Notes: a model not told the origin generated them from the sequence alone. A DNA stretch of 15,310 bases from Campylobacteraceae bacterium (GCA_031276365.1 JAISNG010000169.1:1-15310); one strand, 5' to 3'; counted from the first letter of the stretch, positions 1 through 6,108 are shown. A program made the numbers and translations.

Positions 1-255
1 TATGGCGCGTAGCTGGTCAAGCGTTGTCTGCTGGTCGTTGCCCGTCGTTACGATGCCCACTGATAAAAGCTGTTTGAGCCCCGCAACTCTTATCATGTAA
101 AATTCGTCTAAATTTGTAACATAAATAGCCAAAAACTTAAGCCTCTCCAGCAACGGAAGCTCTTTTTTGAACGATTCGTTTAAGACGCGCGTATTAAAAT
201 GCAGCCATGACATCTCTCTGTTTAAGTATATTTCGGGGTTGTTCAAATCGTTCAC
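1..255 (-). CDS. ppk: Polyphosphate kinase 1, N-terminal part (cut by window edge)
   Basis: This is the first 85 codons of a minus-strand gene that runs off the left edge. The translation contains YLNREMSWLHFNTRVLNES followed by LLERLKFLAIYVTNLDEFYM and IRVAGLKQ, the hallmark N-terminal domain of Ppk1, which polymerises the gamma-phosphate of ATP into polyphosphate. The catalytic histidines and the phospholipase-D-like domains lie outside the window. The start is a GTG at 255-253, preceded at about five bases by an AAGGAGAGA ribosome binding site. A downstream ATG (codon 15) would remove the conserved YLNRE segment, so GTG is preferred. The gene is divergent from uvrD and has its own TATAAT box upstream. 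Family identity is clear; only the fragment can be judged. Confidence 0.93.
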   Translation of the reverse strand, partial: MNDLNNPEIYLNREMSWLHFNTRVLNESFKKELPLLERLKFLAIYVTNLDEFYMIRVAGLKQLLSVGIVTTGNDQQTTLDQLRAI

Positions 256-287
256 ACTCTCTCCTTGTAACTTTTTTATAATTTTTT

Positions 288-316
288 ATTATATCAAAAT
301 AGAGCAAAAAGAGTTT
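288..316 (-). promoter_or_regulatory. Putative sigma-70 promoter of ppk
   Basis: On the minus strand a perfect TATAAT lies at 293-288, preceded by TTTTGA and an AT-rich stretch, about 33 bases upstream of the ppk GTG. No good -35 hexamer is visible, which is normal for Campylobacterota promoters. The predicted leader is short and contains the AAGGAGAGA site. Inferred from sequence only. Confidence 0.5.
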
Positions 317-344
317 GTATTTAAGATAAACTTCGCACAAAAAC

Positions 345-372
345 GGTTTTTTTAATATTTTTTTGGTACAAT
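345..372 (+). promoter_or_regulatory. Putative promoter of the uvrD-truB-ispE-smpB operon
   Basis: TTTGGTACAAT gives a -10 box TACAAT at 367-372, preceded by T-rich runs at 347-353 and 358-364. This fits the T-rich, -35-less promoters of this phylum. It lies 35 bases before the uvrD ATG. The shared ppk/uvrD intergenic region (256-407) holds nothing else I can identify. Confidence 0.4.
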
Positions 373-407
373 CTTATCTATTTTTATAAAACAGTGAAAA
401 GAGAGCA

Positions 408-2459
408 ATGGACAGCATTTTAAACGCGCTTAACGAATCTCAGCTTGAAGCTGTAAAAAAGATAGACGACCCAATTTTAATATTGGCAGGCGCGGGAAGC
501 GGCAAAACAAAAACTATCACTTCGCGTTTAGCCTATCTTGTCGGCGCTGTGGGCATAGACCCAGCCAATACGCTCACACTGACCTTTACCAATAAAGCCG
601 CAAATGAGATGAGGGAAAGAGCGTTATCGCTTTTAAAAAATGCTGATTTGAAAGTCATCTATCCGCCGCTTTTATGCACATTTCATAAATTTGGACTGCT
701 GTTTTTGAAGTTTCATATTAACCGTTTGGGGCGCAAAAATAACTTCATCGTTATAGACAGCGACGATAAAAAGCGCATTTTAAAAAGTTTTGAGATAGAG
801 ATACCCGTATCCGTAGTGTCAAATGAGATTTCGCATTATAAAAACTCATTTTTAACGCCCGAACTTGCTATGGAACAGGCACAAAATAGACAATATGAGA
901 TTATAGCTTCACTTTATGAGCGGTACGAGACATATTTGCTGCAAAACAACCTCGTTGATTTTGATGATTTACTTACGCTTACATACAGGATTTTGGATAA
1001 TGACGAAGAGTTATGCGAAGCGACAAGCCGCCGTTATCAATATATAATGGTGGACGAATATCAAGATACAAACGACCTGCAGTACAGACTTTTAAAAAAA
1101 CTCTGCTTTGCGCACTCAAATATCTGCGTTGTAGGCGATGACGACCAAAGTATTTACGGCTGGAGAGGCGCAAATATCAAAAACATACTTGAATTTCCGC
1201 AAATGTTTGACAATACGACGATTATCAAACTGGAACAAAATTACCGCTCCACAGATGAGATTTTACGCGCAGCAAACGACCTTATAGAACATAACCGCTC
1301 AAGGCTCGGCAAAGTGCTGAAAAGTACAAAAGGCAAAGGCAAAGAGGTGCAGTTCATAGAATCTCCCGATGAAAATCAAGAAGCCTCAGCCGTAGCCATG
1401 CGCGTCAAAAAACTCATAGACAGCGGCGTAAATCCGAAAGATATAGCCATATTGTACCGCATAAACGCTCTTTCGCGCTCTTTGGAAGAGGGACTCAACC
1501 GCATGCGCATACCTTTTAAAATGGTAGGCGGTGTGAAATTTTACGAAAGAGCGGAGATAAAAGATTTGATAAGTTATCTAAGGATAATCATCAACCCGCA
1601 TGATGACTTTTCGCTTTTGCGTATTATTAACCGTCCGCGAAGAGGACTTGGCAAAGTTACCATAGACAAAATCACCTCTATGGCAAATGCTGAAAAACTC
1701 TCTATGTATGATTTTATGCGCAAAAACAAGGAGTTTATCAAAGAGACAACGTCCAAAAAATCCTACGAAAAATTGATGGAATTTTTAGACAATATAGAAA
1801 ATATTGCAAATATTAACAGCTCTTATGATTTGATTGACGAGATAGAGAGAGCTTTTGGTATAAGAGGACACTACAAAGAGCTTCCCGACGCTGTGGAACG
1901 CACATTGAATATAGATGAGTTTTTCGGACTTTTCAGGGATTATATCAAGCAAAATCCCGAAGCTACGATAGATATGTTCTTAAATGAAATCGCCCTTCAA
2001 AGCGAACATGACCAGATAGGCGGCGAAAGTATCAATATCATGAGCGTTCATGAAAGTAAGGGTTTGGAGTTTGAACATCTGTTTGTCATCGGACTTGAGG
2101 AGGGATTTTTTCCGCTTATCGGTGAATTAAACGATATAGAAGAGGAGCGCAGACTCGGCTATGTCGCTATAACAAGAGCAAAAAAAGAGCTGACTTTAAG
2201 CTGTTCTGCAAGCAGATTTTACAAAGGCAGGAGAACAGAGCTTACAAAGAGCCGCTTTTTAAACGAAGCTGGTATCTGCGGCGGCGGCTTGATAATAGAA
2301 AAAAGTTCGGAATTTAAAAAAGGCGACCTCGTAAAACATAAGATATTCGGCATCGGCAGAGTAACGGAAGTTGTAAAAATCAAAAAAGAGTCCAAACTGT
2401 GCATAAATTTCGGCGGCAGCAGGCGTGAGATTTTAAGTACATTTGTGGAAAAAATTTGA
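408..2459 (+). CDS. uvrD: ATP-dependent DNA helicase, UvrD/PcrA/Rep family
   Basis: A 683-residue superfamily 1A 3'-5' helicase used in nucleotide excision and mismatch repair and at stalled forks. All motifs are present in order: Q motif NESQLEAV (9-16), Walker A AGAGSGKT (27-34), motif Ia LTFTNKAANEM (58-68), Walker B VDEYQDT (215-221), motif III GDDDQSIYGWRGA (243-255), motif IV LEQNYRST (275-282), motif V VHESKGLEFEHLFVIG (547-562) and motif VI VAITRAKK (586-593). Length is typical. The C-terminus (636-683, FKKGDLVKHKIFGIGRV) resembles the Tudor-like tail of PcrA/UvrD that contacts RNA polymerase; that role is inferred from the family. The ATG at 408 has a weak AAGAGAG upstream. It is the first gene of an overlapping operon; its stop overlaps the truB start. 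Whether it is UvrD, Rep or PcrA cannot be settled from sequence alone. Confidence 0.95.
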   Translation: MDSILNALNESQLEAVKKIDDPILILAGAGSGKTKTITSRLAYLVGAVGIDPANTLTLTFTNKAANEMRERALSLLKNADLKVIYPPLLCTFHKFGLLFLKFHINRLGRKNNFIVIDSDDKKRILKSFEIEIPVSVVSNEISHYKNSFLTPELAMEQAQNRQYEIIASLYERYETYLLQNNLVDFDDLLTLTYRILDNDEELCEATSRRYQYIMVDEYQDTNDLQYRLLKKLCFAHSNICVVGDDDQSIYGWRGANIKNILEFPQMFDNTTIIKLEQNYRSTDEILRAANDLIEHNRSRLGKVLKSTKGKGKEVQFIESPDENQEASAVAMRVKKLIDSGVNPKDIAILYRINALSRSLEEGLNRMRIPFKMVGGVKFYERAEIKDLISYLRIIINPHDDFSLLRIINRPRRGLGKVTIDKITSMANAEKLSMYDFMRKNKEFIKETTSKKSYEKLMEFLDNIENIANINSSYDLIDEIERAFGIRGHYKELPDAVERTLNIDEFFGLFRDYIKQNPEATIDMFLNEIALQSEHDQIGGESINIMSVHESKGLEFEHLFVIGLEEGFFPLIGELNDIEEERRLGYVAITRAKKELTLSCSASRFYKGRRTELTKSRFLNEAGICGGGLIIEKSSEFKKGDLVKHKIFGIGRVTEVVKIKKESKLCINFGGSRREILSTFVEKI

Positions 2460-3280
2460 ACAATAATATAATCTTCGCGGCAAATAAGCCCTGCGGTATT
2501 TCATGCAGCAGGTTTTTATCACAGCTTAAAAAAAAATACGGCATAAAAAAGGCGGGGTATTCAGGCACTCTTGATGTAAACGCAAGCGGCATTTTGATAG
2601 TAGCTTTCAATCAATACACAAAATTATTCCGCTTTTTAAAAAAAACACCCAAAAGATACACGGCAGTACTCTATCTCGGCGCAAAAAGCGAGTCGCTGGA
2701 CGCCGAACTCATAGAGAGCGTTCAGGAGTTAAAACCGTTTTGCATGCAGGAGTTACGCGAAGCGGCGGCTAAACTTGTCGGACGCATTACATATGCTCCG
2801 CCAAGATTCAGCGCTAAACACGTTGATGGCAAAAGAGCATATGATTTGGCAAGAGCAGGCAAAGCGTTTGAGTTAAAAGAGATAACAACGGACGTTTTCA
2901 GTTTAGAGATAAAAAGCTATGAGCATCCGTTCGTAACATTTGAAGCCGAAGTAAGCGAAGGTGGATATATCCGCTCTTTAGGCGCGATGATGGCGGCATC
3001 TTTAGGCGTTCATGGATGCCTCAAATCGCTGCAAAGAACAAGTGAAGGAGAGTTTGCATATGAAGACGAAAAGCCGCTTTTTGTAATTGATTATTTGGAT
3101 TTGGAAGAGAATTTTTACGAAGGTGATAAAAACGACCTGCTTTTGGGCAGAGTTTTACAAAAAGAGCAGTTTAAAAAGAGTGATATCGGCGAATATTTTG
3201 TGATAACCGACAACTTTTTATCCGTCGTCAAAATAGACCAAAACGGCGTGGGTTACATCCTAAACAAGATAGAGATATGA
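2456..3280 (+). CDS. truB: tRNA pseudouridine(55) synthase TruB
   Basis: A 274-residue enzyme that converts U55 to pseudouridine in the T-loop of tRNAs. Visible family motifs: ANKPCGISC (9-17), AGYSGTLD (33-40) carrying the catalytic Asp40, PPRFSAKHVDGKRAYDLA (115-132), and EGGYIRSLG (168-176). The usual proline after the catalytic Asp (GTLDP) is valine here (GTLDV), an unusual but not obviously disabling change. The start is a TTG at 2456-2458 whose last two bases are part of the uvrD TGA stop (4-base overlap). No ATG or GTG in frame lies near it that would keep the conserved N-terminus, so translation is probably coupled to uvrD. The gene overlaps ispE by ATGA at its 3' end. Confidence 0.93.
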   Translation: MNNNIIFAANKPCGISCSRFLSQLKKKYGIKKAGYSGTLDVNASGILIVAFNQYTKLFRFLKKTPKRYTAVLYLGAKSESLDAELIESVQELKPFCMQELREAAAKLVGRITYAPPRFSAKHVDGKRAYDLARAGKAFELKEITTDVFSLEIKSYEHPFVTFEAEVSEGGYIRSLGAMMAASLGVHGCLKSLQRTSEGEFAYEDEKPLFVIDYLDLEENFYEGDKNDLLLGRVLQKEQFKKSDIGEYFVITDNFLSVVKIDQNGVGYILNKIEI

Positions 3281-4053
3281 TAAAATCATACGCAAAAATC
3301 AATATTTTCTTAAAAATTACAGGTTGGAGAGACGGCTATCATGAGATAATTTCGCGCTTTGTAAGAGTAGATGAACTTTATGACGAGATGGAGTTTTTGC
3401 CAAAACAGTTTAACGCAAAAGGCTTTGAGCTGAAGGGTAAATTTAACTGCGAACTTAGAAACAATACCATTTACAAATCTTACGAGCTTTTGCGAAGCGT
3501 CGCAGATACGAAAAAAATGGACGATTTTTTTGCCGAACATTTCTTGAGTGTGAACAAAAAAATCCCCTCAGGCAGCGGTCTTGGCGGCGGAAGCTCAAAT
3601 GCGGCGGCATTTTTGCTATATGTAAACAAAACTCTTGAACTTGGACTTTCACTTGAAAAACTTTGCAGCATCGGAAGCAAAATCGGCGCAGACGTGAATT
3701 TTTTCCTGCATGAATGCCGCGCGGCAAACGCAGGACGTATCGGCGATATTATAGAGCCTTTTGATGATGAGATACCTGGTATTAAACTTGTATTTGACGA
3801 TACAATGTGCGATACAAGCGTAGTTTACGGCGGCTTTAGAAAATCACAGCAGCCTTACGCAGATAAAACGACGGCGAAAAAACTCGCGTTCATGACATCT
3901 AAGGAGATATTACAAAAATTTAACAATATGACTTTAAACGACCTTTTAAGAAGCGTTTTGATATGCTATCCATCTTTGAAGACAAAAGCCGACGCAGGGG
4001 CGTTTTTAAGCGGAAGCGGAAGTACATTTTTTAAGGTAAAGCAATGGGCATAA
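3277..4053 (+). CDS. ispE: 4-diphosphocytidyl-2-C-methyl-D-erythritol kinase
   Basis: A 258-residue GHMP-family kinase. IspE phosphorylates CDP-methylerythritol with ATP in the MEP route to IPP and DMAPP. Evidence: the N-terminal SYAKINIFLKITGWRDGYH (4-22) with the active-site lysine region; the glycine-rich ATP loop PSGSGLGGGSSNAA (97-110); GADVNFFL with the catalytic Asp at about 139; and the C-terminal GAFLSGSGSTFF motif. It is slightly shorter than many homologues (about 280) but has all motifs. The ATG overlaps the truB stop (ATGA), and its 3' end overlaps smpB by 10 bases, so translation is likely coupled. The pathway partner ispA sits in the minus-strand block of the same window. Confidence 0.94.
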   Translation: MIKSYAKINIFLKITGWRDGYHEIISRFVRVDELYDEMEFLPKQFNAKGFELKGKFNCELRNNTIYKSYELLRSVADTKKMDDFFAEHFLSVNKKIPSGSGLGGGSSNAAAFLLYVNKTLELGLSLEKLCSIGSKIGADVNFFLHECRAANAGRIGDIIEPFDDEIPGIKLVFDDTMCDTSVVYGGFRKSQQPYADKTTAKKLAFMTSKEILQKFNNMTLNDLLRSVLICYPSLKTKADAGAFLSGSGSTFFKVKQWA

Positions 4054-4502
4054 CTATAGCTCGTAACAAAAAGGCGCTGCATGATTTTGAGATATTTGAA
4101 AACTATGAAGCGGGAATTGAGCTAAAAGGAAGCGAAGTAAAAGCTATACGGCTTGGACGCGCAAACTTGAAGGATTCATTTGTAAAAATCATCAAGGGCG
4201 AAGTATTTTTGATAGGCGCTCATATTTCTCACATGAGTACGGCAAATCCGTTTTTCAAGCCCGATGAGCGGCGCGATAGAAAACTGCTGCTACACAAAAA
4301 ACAGATAGATAAACTTTTTGGCAAAGTTATGAGAGACGGAATGACTATCGTAGCTTTAAGCCTGTATCTAAATGACAAAAACCGCATAAAAGTTCAAATC
4401 GCCTTAGCCAAAGGCAAAAAAGAGCATGACAAAAGAGAGAGCCTCAAACGCAAGGAGGCAGACCGCGAAGCAAAAGCGGCGATAAAACGCGCCAAAATCT
4501 AA
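4044..4502 (+). CDS. smpB: SsrA (tmRNA)-binding protein SmpB
   Basis: A 152-residue partner of tmRNA in trans-translation; it delivers tmRNA to stalled ribosomes. Family signatures: IARNKKALHDFEI (5-17), GIELKGSEVKAIRLGRANLK (24-43), HISHMSTAN (60-68), DERRDRKLLLHKKQI (74-88), and a basic C-terminal tail (KGKKEHDKRESLKRKEADRE, 123-142) that mimics the codon-anticodon helix in the ribosome. Length is standard. It begins 10 bases before the ispE stop and is the last gene of the operon. The tmRNA gene ssrA is not in the window. After the stop comes a T-run that may be part of a weak terminator. Confidence 0.96.
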   Translation: MGITIARNKKALHDFEIFENYEAGIELKGSEVKAIRLGRANLKDSFVKIIKGEVFLIGAHISHMSTANPFFKPDERRDRKLLLHKKQIDKLFGKVMRDGMTIVALSLYLNDKNRIKVQIALAKGKKEHDKRESLKRKEADREAKAAIKRAKI

Positions 4503-4516
4503 AGCGGGGTTTTTGT
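4484..4516 (+). terminator. Possible weak intrinsic terminator after smpB
   Basis: AAAAC (4484-4488) plus CGC (4490-4492) can pair with GCG (4504-4506) plus GTTTT (4509-4513), with an internal loop, followed by TTGTTATTT. The stem includes the smpB stop codon. The pairing is short and interrupted, so this is tentative. Confidence 0.25.
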
Positions 4517-4672
4517 TATTTCAGCGGCACATATTATGGTTTTTAACAATTCACTATTTTTCGCCGTTGTCAGCACAAAAATGTCGTCAAGCACATATCA
4601 TGATTTTCGACAAAATGATATTTGCAAGGCAAACTGAAAGCTTTTATTTTTGTTATGCCTGCGCAAAAAATA

Positions 4673-4696
4673 TCACCTCCTCCGTCATTCCCGCGC
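4673..4696 (-). repeat. Inverted partial copy of the GGAATGACGGAGGAGGTGA repeat end
   Basis: These 24 bases are the exact reverse complement of the part of the 47-base repeat that reads GCGCGGGAATGACGG then AGGAGGTGA (compare 4994-5017 and 5541-5564). The left arm and loop of the hairpin are missing: the next bases are GTTTGTTTGCC. It marks the leftmost member of the repeat cluster, facing opposite to the two full copies. Confidence 0.8.
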
Positions 4697-4809
4697 GTTT
4701 GTTTGCCATTCGTATGAATATCATCAAGAAATACATATATCCACTTCCTCCGCCACACACGAACTATACGACGTCAGTCATCATCGTGAGAAAAACATAT
4801 ATCATCTCT

Positions 4810-4836
4810 CCATCATACACGCAACCGAATAACAAG
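4810..4836 (-). repeat. Degenerate hairpin repeat, inverted orientation
   Basis: Read on the minus strand this is CTTGTTATTCGGTTGC followed by GTGTATGATGG. It aligns with CTTGTCGTTCGGTCGC...GGAATGACG at 5048-5073 in the plus orientation. It is one of the diverged short palindromes of this region. Confidence 0.5.
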
Positions 4837-4849
4837 CAGAAACCAAACT

Positions 4850-5008
4850 CCGTCATTCCTGTGAAAACGGGAATCCAAAAAGACTTTCGTAAGCATAAAT
4901 CGTTCATGAGAGAAACTGAAGTTTTAGAATGTGTTTTTTACTTTCTCTCCTGAGTTTACTTCTTAAAGCTGTTTTTAGTTTGGATTCCCGCCTGCGCGGG
5001 AATGACGG
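4850..5008. repeat. Composite palindromic unit A (MITE/NIME-like)
   Basis: A 159-base unit with terminal inverted repeats. The left 30 bases (4850-4879: CCGTCATTCC...CGGGAATCCAAA) match the reverse complement of the right 30 bases (5008-4979) at 25 of 30 positions. An inner pair, TTCATGAGAGAAA (4903-4915) and TTTCTCTCCTGAG (4942-4954), matches 11 of 13 and has the same centre near 4929, so the whole unit is one long imperfect palindrome. No reading frame inside looks coding and no target-site duplication is visible. It resembles in form, not proven by sequence identity, MITEs or neisserial dRS3-bounded intergenic mosaic elements. Confidence 0.75.
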
Positions 5009-5027
5009 AGGAGGTGAATGTTTGTTT
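4981..5027 (+). repeat. 47-base repeat, copy 1, with perfect hairpin
   Basis: Identical over 47 bases to 5528-5574. It contains the hairpin ATTCCCGC-CTGC-GCGGGAAT (4984-5003; 8-bp perfect stem, 4-base loop), followed by GACGGAGGAGGTGAATG and TTTGTTT. The GGAGGAGGTGAATG stretch looks like a strong ribosome binding site with an ATG-like triplet, but no plausible gene follows. Confidence 0.9.
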
Positions 5028-5047
5028 GCTTTCGTATATTCGCTTCA

Positions 5048-5272
5048 CTTGTCGTTCGGTCGCTGGAATGACGAAAAGAATACATTTATCTGTTGGATTT
5101 TAGCCTGCCTCGTAAATATTGGGCAAAAACTCTTTGCTCGTTGCTGGAATGACGGAATATAATATTTGCTTGTTGTTCGCGCGAGAATGATGAAAAAATG
5201 CATTTGTTCATGTGAAAATGATGGAAACAACATTGACGCAGCTTCGCTTGTCATATGGTCGCGTGAATGACA
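5048..5272 (+). repeat. Cluster of about five degenerate 25-base hairpin repeats
   Basis: Diverged copies of CTTGTCRTTC-(6 to 9)-GAATGACGG start near 5048, 5132, 5169, 5202 and 5247. The clearest is GTCGTTC (5051-5057) paired with GAATGAC (5066-5072). Others keep only parts of the stem, such as GTCAT (5250-5254) with ATGAC (5267-5271). Start-to-start spacing is irregular (about 84, 37, 33 and 45), and the sequences between copies are unrelated. The repeats share the GTCATTC/GAATGAC core of the composite units, so they look like decayed relatives. Confidence 0.6.
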
Positions 5273-5365
5273 TAATACGTATCTTTTTGTGCAAGTCAAA
5301 AAGTATTGCTTTTATATAAACTAAAAAACCGCAAAAAATATTTCATATAAAAATTACAACTTATT

Positions 5366-5555
5366 CCGTCATACCCGTGAAAACAAGCGAAGCGCTTTCA
5401 GCTTGCCGAAATATTTCCTTGAAAATGGATATCCAAAAATCTTGTAAACAAACATGCATTATATGAAAGGGATTAGTGTTTTGCCATCTTTTCTTGCTTT
5501 CTCTCATGAATTTACTTTTTTCATATATGGATTCCCGCCTGCGCGGGAATGACGG
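5366..5555. repeat. Composite palindromic unit B (second copy of the unit A architecture)
   Basis: A 190-base relative of unit A. Its left end CCGTCATACCCGTGAAAAC (5366-5384) corresponds to 4850-4868, and TGGATATCCAAAAA (5426-5439) to 4868-4881, but about 41 bases (5385-5425) are inserted between them. The inner motif CTTTCTCTCATGAATTTACTT (5497-5517; 19 of 21 match 4941-4961) and the 47-base right end are conserved, while the remaining interior is not. Conserved ends with a variable middle suggest either independent insertions or mosaic recombination. Confidence 0.65.
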
Positions 5556-5574
5556 AGGAGGTGAATGTTTGTTT
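5528..5574 (+). repeat. 47-base repeat, copy 2, with perfect hairpin
   Basis: Exact duplicate of 4981-5027, with its hairpin at 5531-5550. Weaker similarity continues downstream in both copies to a second short hairpin (CTTGTCGTTC...GGAATGAC at 5048-5072 and at 5590-5612). Confidence 0.9.
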
Positions 5575-5589
5575 TATGTATGTGCTTTT

Positions 5590-5612
5590 CTTGTCGTTCA
5601 CACAGGAATGAC
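5590..5612 (+). repeat. Short hairpin repeat GTCGTTC/GAATGAC
   Basis: GTCGTTC (5593-5599) pairs with GAATGAC (5606-5612; one G-T wobble) around the loop ACACAG. It sits about 15 bases after the second 47-base repeat, as its relative at 5048 sits after the first. Confidence 0.6.
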
Positions 5613-5625
5613 AGAGAAATATATG

Positions 5626-5714
5626 TATTTATGTAAGAATAATTTTTACCTCATAAAGGTTGTTTTACCACTTCCAGCTTCTCCGATATGTGTTTATGCA
5701 AAAATAATTTTTAC
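5626..5714 (+). repeat. 24-base direct repeat pair enclosing a P-loop-like snippet
   Basis: 5626-5649 and 5691-5714 match at 21 of 24 positions (core ATAATTTTTAC) and are separated by 41 bases. Read on the minus strand, the enclosed segment encodes HIGEAGSGKTTFM (5690-5652), with the GxxGxGKT pattern of a Walker A nucleotide-binding loop. A stop lies two codons upstream of that stretch and another just downstream, so it cannot be an intact gene. It is either a captured coding fragment or chance. Confidence 0.45.
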
Positions 5715-5781
5715 AACGCTTGTCGGTTTATGTTTGTATGTTAAAACTACGCGCGATGACAAGTGCAGACATTGGTAAGAG

Positions 5782-6009
5782 TGGTATAACACCACATTTG
5801 GCGAAGCACAAAACGCTAAAATATACCAAAGACCGCGCATAATTACAGCATTCAGTTACGGAAGTAAATGGTATCAATTATATTTTATTTTGAATGGTTG
5901 ATGAGCCTTATTGGATTTGACAGGCTTATGGAATTGGGGCATTATCAATCATCACGGCAATCTTTATCTTTGGCTTTTTTCGTGTGTAATTTATGTGCTG
6001 ATGATATAA
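5782..6009 (+). pseudogene. Possible decayed reading frame of unknown origin
   Basis: One plus-strand frame stays open for 39 codons (5782-5898, containing KIYQRPRIITAFSYGSKWYQ), meets two adjacent TGA stops (5899-5904), then stays open for about 34 more codons ending in a hydrophobic, Trp-rich stretch (GLWNWGIINHHGNLYLWLF). There is no start codon with a ribosome binding site, and I recognise no family. AT-rich noncoding DNA could give this by chance, so the call is weak. Confidence 0.15.
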
Positions 6010-6080
6010 TTTTGCTTATCATGGCATAAAGGCAAAAATTCAAGAGTGGAGAAGTTAGAATATATCCATAATTTCAACAC

Positions 6081-6108
6081 AATTTTTGCGTCGGTTCAAA
6101 CAAAAATT
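6081..6108 (-). terminator. AT-rich hairpin just after the LpxH/LpxJ-like gene
   Basis: AATTTTTG (6081-6088) and CAAAAATT (6101-6108) are perfect 8-base inverted repeats with a 12-base loop, directly beyond the minus-strand stop at 6110-6112. The stem has a single G-C pair and no clean T-run follows on the minus strand, so terminator function is only a guess. Confidence 0.3.

Noticed and set aside
167..355. 62-codon plus-strand frame before uvrD
   Set aside because: It is antisense to the ppk start and spans the promoter region; composition is Phe/Lys-rich noise.
4513..4953. 146-codon plus-strand open frame in the repeat region
   Set aside because: No ribosome binding site, low-complexity translation, and it runs through two hairpin-repeat ends; typical of a spurious call.
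4929..5162. 77-codon plus-strand frame containing SRLRGNDGGG
   Set aside because: This peptide is the known reading of GATTCCCGC-type hairpin repeats; the frame is explained by the repeat.
5048..5272. CRISPR array in the hairpin cluster
   Set aside because: Repeats are heavily diverged and the spacing is irregular (33-84 bases), unlike the uniform geometry of CRISPR arrays.
5045..5299. 84-codon minus-strand frame
   Set aside because: Lies entirely across the degenerate palindrome cluster, has no family features and no ribosome binding site.
5626..5714. CRISPR array with one spacer
   Set aside because: Only two imperfect AT-rich repeats, no GTTT...AAAC-like repeat features, no leader and no cas genes in the window.
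5476..5778. 100-codon plus-strand frame
   Set aside because: Again reads through the 47-base repeat (SRLRGNDGGG), and its middle is the antisense of the P-loop snippet; not a credible gene.
5901..6029. Small plus-strand frame starting with ATG at 5901
   Set aside because: No ribosome binding site, no recognisable features, and a length expected by chance.
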